This document shows positions 60,928 through 64,000 of a stretch of 64,000 bases of DNA, in pieces (positions within the stretch are counted from its first letter, which is position 1; the number at the start of each line of letters is the position of its first letter). The DNA comes from Lichenicoccus sp964242335 (GTDB lineage Bacteria > Pseudomonadota > Alphaproteobacteria > Acetobacterales > Acetobacteraceae): NCBI GenBank assembly GCA_964242335.1, contig CAXTAY010000011.1, positions 38,203-102,202 of the forward strand, in the 5' to 3' direction. The position numbers were made by a program, and so were the translations under genes. The notes below the pieces were generated by a model. That model was not told the DNA's origin. It ran no database searches and saw nothing but the letters and a program-made list of their open reading frames with translations.

Positions 60928-63900
60928 GCGACGACGTCATCGAGCGCGCCCAGGCGCAGCAGGTGCTGGCGTCGGATCCGTCGGTGTCGGTGTTCGTCTC
61001 CGCCTCGGCCGGAAGCGGCAAGACCAAGCTGCTGATCGACCGCCTGCTGCGGCTGATGCTGCCGGGCCCGGCGGCGGGCGCGGCACCGGGCGAGGCGCCG
61101 GTCGCCGGCAGCGACCCGTCGCGGATCCAGTGCCTGACCTTCACCAAGGCGGCGGCGGCGGAGATGTCGATCCGCCTGCAGGACAAGCTCGGCCACTGGG
61201 TGACGCTGCCCGATGCCGGCCTGGATGCCGAACTGCGTGCGCTGCAGGTCGAGCCGCTGCCGGCGGCGCGCGAGGCGGCGCGGGCGCTGTTCGCGCGCGT
61301 GCTCGACCTGCCCGGCGGCATGCGGATCGGCACCATTCACGCCTTCTGCCAGTCGCTGCTGCGCCGCTTTCCGCTGGAAGCGGCGATCAGCCCGCATTTC
61401 CGGCTGGCCGAGGACACCGATCAGCGCCTCGCCCTGTCCGGCGCGGCGGAGGCGGTGCTGGGCGAGCGTCCGGCCGAGGATCCCGAGCTCGCCCTGCTGG
61501 CCGGGCAGGTCAATGCCGGCGCCTTCACCGAGCTGGTGGCCGCGCTGCAGGCCGGCCTGCGCAGGCCGGGCGCCGGAGCGGCGGCGGCGCTACTGCGGTC
61601 CGGTGGCCAGGACGATCCCCAGGGCAGTTCCAAGGGCGGTCGCGACACCGGCCCGCAGTCGCTGCTCCAGGCGCTGCGTCGCGCCGCCGGCGTGACCTAC
61701 GCCGACGAGCGCGCCTGTATCGCCGCCGGGGTGCGCGGTCCGGACGAGGCGCACCTGGCCGGGATGCTGCGCCTGGCGATGCGCCTGGGCGGCAAGGGCG
61801 CGCAGGCGGCGGCGGCGGCGCGGCTGGACTGGCTGGCCCTGGAGGACGAAGCCCGCATCGCCGGCTGGAGCGCCTGGCGCGACTTCGCCCTCACCGGCGA
61901 GGGCGCGCCGCGTTCCGCCTCGGGCATCTTCCGCGGCAAGTGGCTCGAGGGCGAGCCGGAGGTGGCGCGCGCGCTGCTCGACGAGGCGCGGCGGGTGCAG
62001 GAGGTGGAGGATGGCTGCCGCGCCATACGCGTGGCGGCACGCAGCGCCGCCCTGCTCGGGCTCGCCCTGCCGATCCTGGAGCGGCATGCCAGCCGCAAGC
62101 AGGAGAGCAGCCTGCTCGACTATGACGACCTGATCGCGCGCACCCTCGCCCTGCTCGACGATCCCGGCGTCGCCTGGGTGCTGTACAAGCTCGATGGCGG
62201 CATCGATCACCTGCTGCTGGACGAGGTGCAGGACACCTCGCCGTTGCAGTGGGAGATCGCCTGGGCGCTGACCGGGGAGTTCTTCGCCGGCCTCGGCGCC
62301 GAGCCACGCGCCGGCGGCCCAGGGGCGCAAGCAGGGACGAAAGCGGGGGCGCGGGCACGCAGCATCTTCGCCGTCGGCGACTACAAGCAGTCGATCTACG
62401 CCTTCCAGGGTGCCGACCCGGCCGAGTTCCATCGCTGGCGCGAGCGCTTCCGCGAGCGGGTGCAGGCGGGCGGCCAGGCATGGCGCGAGCCGGCGCTCAC
62501 GGTGTCGTTCCGCTCGGTCGAGCCGGTGCTGCGGCTGGTGGACGCGGTGTTCGCCGATGCGGAGGCGGCACGCGGGCTGCTCGAGCCGGGGCAGGGGCCG
62601 CTGCTGCGCCACCAGGCGGCACGGGTCGGGCTGCCCGGGCGCGTCGAGCTGTGGCCGCTGACACCGCTGGCGGAGGCGGCACCGGAGCCCGGACCCTGGG
62701 AGGCGCCGTCGCGCAACGGCGGCCAGGACTCCGCCCCGCAGCGCCTGGCCGAGGCCCTGGCGCGCTGGATCGCGCAGCAGGTCGGCACTCCGGACGCGCC
62801 GGGCAGCCCACCGCTGCGGGCCGGCGAGGTGCTGGTGCTGGTGCCGCGGCGCAGCCCCTTCGTCCGCGCCCTGATCCGCGCGCTGAAGTCGGAGCGCGTG
62901 CCGGTGGCGACCCTGGTGCGCACCGGGCTGGTCGACCAGCTCGCGGTGCAGGACCTGCTGGCGCTGTGCGACGCGCTGCTGCTGCCGCAGGACGACCTCA
63001 CGGTGGGCTGCGTGCTGACCAGCCCGCTCGGCGGGCTGAGCGACGACTCGCTGATGCGGCTGGCGACCACCCGCGGCGAGGCGAGCCTGTGGGACAGCCT
63101 GCGCGATCGCCATCACGAGCGGCCGGACTGGGGTGCCGCCTGGCGCTTCCTGGCCGCACTGTTCGCCCGGGTGGACTACGCGGCGCCGTACGCGCTGCTC
63201 GGCGAGGCACTCGGCGCGCTCGGCGGCCGGGCGCGTCTGCTGGCGCGGCTCGGGCCGGAGGCGTCCGAGCCGGTGGACGAGCTGCTCTCGGCGGCGCTGC
63301 GCTACGAGGCGGACCACCCGCCCTCGCTGCAGGGCTTCCTGCACTGGCTGCGCCACTCGGAGGAGACGATCAAGCGCGAGGCGGACAGCGCCGGCGATGC
63401 GGTCCGGGTGATGACGGTGCACGGCGCCAAGGGCCTGCAGGCGCGCCTGGTGGTGATCCCCGACACCACCGCCGCACCCCGGCTGGACGAGACGCTGCTC
63501 TGGACGCACGATCCGCTGACCGGCGCCCTGCTGCCGTTCTGGGTGCCGCTGCGTGAGCAGGCGAGCACCTCGACCCGCCGGCTGAGCACGGCGATCCGCG
63601 AGGCCGCCATCGAGGAGCAGAACCGCCTGCTCTACGTGGCGCTGACCCGGGCCAGCGACCGCCTGGTGATCTGCGGCTGGCAGCCCGGCCGGACGATGCC
63701 GGAGGGTGCGTGGTACGAGCTGTGCCGTCGCGGCTTCCAGGCCGCGGGCGCGGTGCCGGCGCCGTTCGAGCTCGGCTGGGAAGGCGAGCGGCTGCTGATC
63801 GAGGCCGGTGGTGCCGCGACGCCGGCGCCGCCGCGTGCCCCGGAGGCGTCGAGCCCGCTGCCGCACTGGCTCGGACGTGCGCCGGACTGGCAGGCGCTGC

Positions 63901-64000
63901 CGCCGCCACCCGAGCCGCCGCTGCCCAGCCCGCTGGCGCCGAGCCGGCCGGACGACGTGGCGTTCGGGCCGCGGCCGGCGGCGCGCTCGCCGCTCGCGCG
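60924..64000 (+). CDS. addA: Double-strand break repair helicase AddA (3' end beyond the window)
   Basis: The first 1025 residues of a UvrD-family helicase-nuclease, cut by the window end. SASAGSGKTKLLIDRLL (Walker A, GSGKT at about 30-34), QCLTFTKAAAAEMSIR, YDDLIARTLALLDD, LLLDEVQDTSPLQWEI (Walker B), VFAVGDYKQSIYAFQGA, VMTVHGAKGLQARLV and RLLYVALTRASDRLVI are the ordered SF1 motifs. The C-terminal nuclease domain is not yet reached. GTG at 60924 overlaps the addB stop. Together AddAB process DNA ends for RecA-dependent repair. Confidence 0.96.
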   Translation, partial: MSDDVIERAQAQQVLASDPSVSVFVSASAGSGKTKLLIDRLLRLMLPGPAAGAAPGEAPVAGSDPSRIQCLTFTKAAAAEMSIRLQDKLGHWVTLPDAGLDAELRALQVEPLPAAREAARALFARVLDLPGGMRIGTIHAFCQSLLRRFPLEAAISPHFRLAEDTDQRLALSGAAEAVLGERPAEDPELALLAGQVNAGAFTELVAALQAGLRRPGAGAAAALLRSGGQDDPQGSSKGGRDTGPQSLLQALRRAAGVTYADERACIAAGVRGPDEAHLAGMLRLAMRLGGKGAQAAAAARLDWLALEDEARIAGWSAWRDFALTGEGAPRSASGIFRGKWLEGEPEVARALLDEARRVQEVEDGCRAIRVAARSAALLGLALPILERHASRKQESSLLDYDDLIARTLALLDDPGVAWVLYKLDGGIDHLLLDEVQDTSPLQWEIAWALTGEFFAGLGAEPRAGGPGAQAGTKAGARARSIFAVGDYKQSIYAFQGADPAEFHRWRERFRERVQAGGQAWREPALTVSFRSVEPVLRLVDAVFADAEAARGLLEPGQGPLLRHQAARVGLPGRVELWPLTPLAEAAPEPGPWEAPSRNGGQDSAPQRLAEALARWIAQQVGTPDAPGSPPLRAGEVLVLVPRRSPFVRALIRALKSERVPVATLVRTGLVDQLAVQDLLALCDALLLPQDDLTVGCVLTSPLGGLSDDSLMRLATTRGEASLWDSLRDRHHERPDWGAAWRFLAALFARVDYAAPYALLGEALGALGGRARLLARLGPEASEPVDELLSAALRYEADHPPSLQGFLHWLRHSEETIKREADSAGDAVRVMTVHGAKGLQARLVVIPDTTAAPRLDETLLWTHDPLTGALLPFWVPLREQASTSTRRLSTAIREAAIEEQNRLLYVALTRASDRLVICGWQPGRTMPEGAWYELCRRGFQAAGAVPAPFELGWEGERLLIEAGGAATPAPPRAPEASSPLPHWLGRAPDWQALPPPPEPPLPSPLAPSRPDDVAFGPRPAARSPLA

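Noticed and set aside
61590..63866. A 758-residue antisense frame over addA
   Set aside because: Shadow of addA; the plus-strand frame carries all helicase motifs in order.

Overview
The window is a very GC-rich, densely coded bacterial chromosome segment. Three things point to an alphaproteobacterium: a GcrA cell-cycle regulator, the AddA/AddB break-repair pair instead of RecBCD, and an EipB (DUF1849) envelope protein. The gene content, a secreted acid-type S53 (sedolisin) peptidase and hairpin-rich intergenic repeats suggest Rhodospirillales, probably Acetobacteraceae. That family call is inference, because no rRNA lies in the window. I saw no tRNA or rRNA gene, CRISPR array, intact insertion sequence or prophage. 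The region reads as core chromosome with a few accessory or decaying spots.

Layout. 0-3.5 kb: secreted sedolisin, a small unknown gene and a GT2-like glycosyltransferase. 3.5-7.5 kb: eipB-aspS on the minus strand, divergent from rnd. 7.5-11 kb: a methyltransferase-fold protein, an EamA transporter, a LysR regulator and a small secreted protein. 11-16.4 kb: an ABC importer operon of the BMP/nucleoside type (two permeases, double ATPase, binding protein) led by a DUF3891 gene. 16.4-20.6 kb: a GT22 (Alg9-like) membrane glycosyltransferase, a TPR/GT9-like transferase and an NAD-dependent epimerase/dehydrogenase. 20.6-21.3 kb: about 0.7 kb with no convincing gene. 21.3-29.3 kb: katG, nnrU, gcrA with a likely DnaA-controlled promoter, a bactofilin, a PfkB/adenosine-type kinase and typA. 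29.4-36.3 kb: a small Pro/Thr/His-rich secreted protein, ampG, a phosphoesterase, an exported amidase, a lone HflC-like SPFH protein, a small gene remnant, trpS and yjbQ. 36.3-41.9 kb: an HxlR regulator divergent from azoR, an alpha/beta-hydrolase pseudogene, an MFS exporter with an apparent CTG start, dinB, a ROK kinase and tusA. 41.9-45.3 kb: xseB-ispA-tlyA (dxs absent), an unlisted 49-residue gene, and rlmN. 45.3-48.9 kb: an uncharacterised cassette of acyl-CoA-dehydrogenase-like, PIG-L deacetylase, NodS-like methyltransferase and glycosyltransferase genes. 49-56.5 kb: argG coupled to a large unknown membrane protein, a lipoprotein, then dadA-alr and an FNR-type flavoprotein. 56.5-64 kb: tsaE, a MurU-like nucleotidyltransferase, addB and addA (cut by the window end).

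Many genes overlap by ATGA or GTGA, so translational coupling is common: rlmN/acyl-CoA-DH/PIG-L, argG/membrane protein, dadA/alr and tsaE/murU-like/addB/addA. A cell-envelope theme recurs (EipB, bactofilin, AmpG, MurU-like enzyme, alanine racemase, several glycosyltransferases). The best candidate for an undescribed system is the 45.3-48.9 kb sugar or lipid modification cassette. Other points worth attention are the bacterial GT22 enzyme, two neighbouring genes that seem to start with CTG, the DnaA-box promoter of gcrA, the missing dxs and amgK genes, and two decayed genes.
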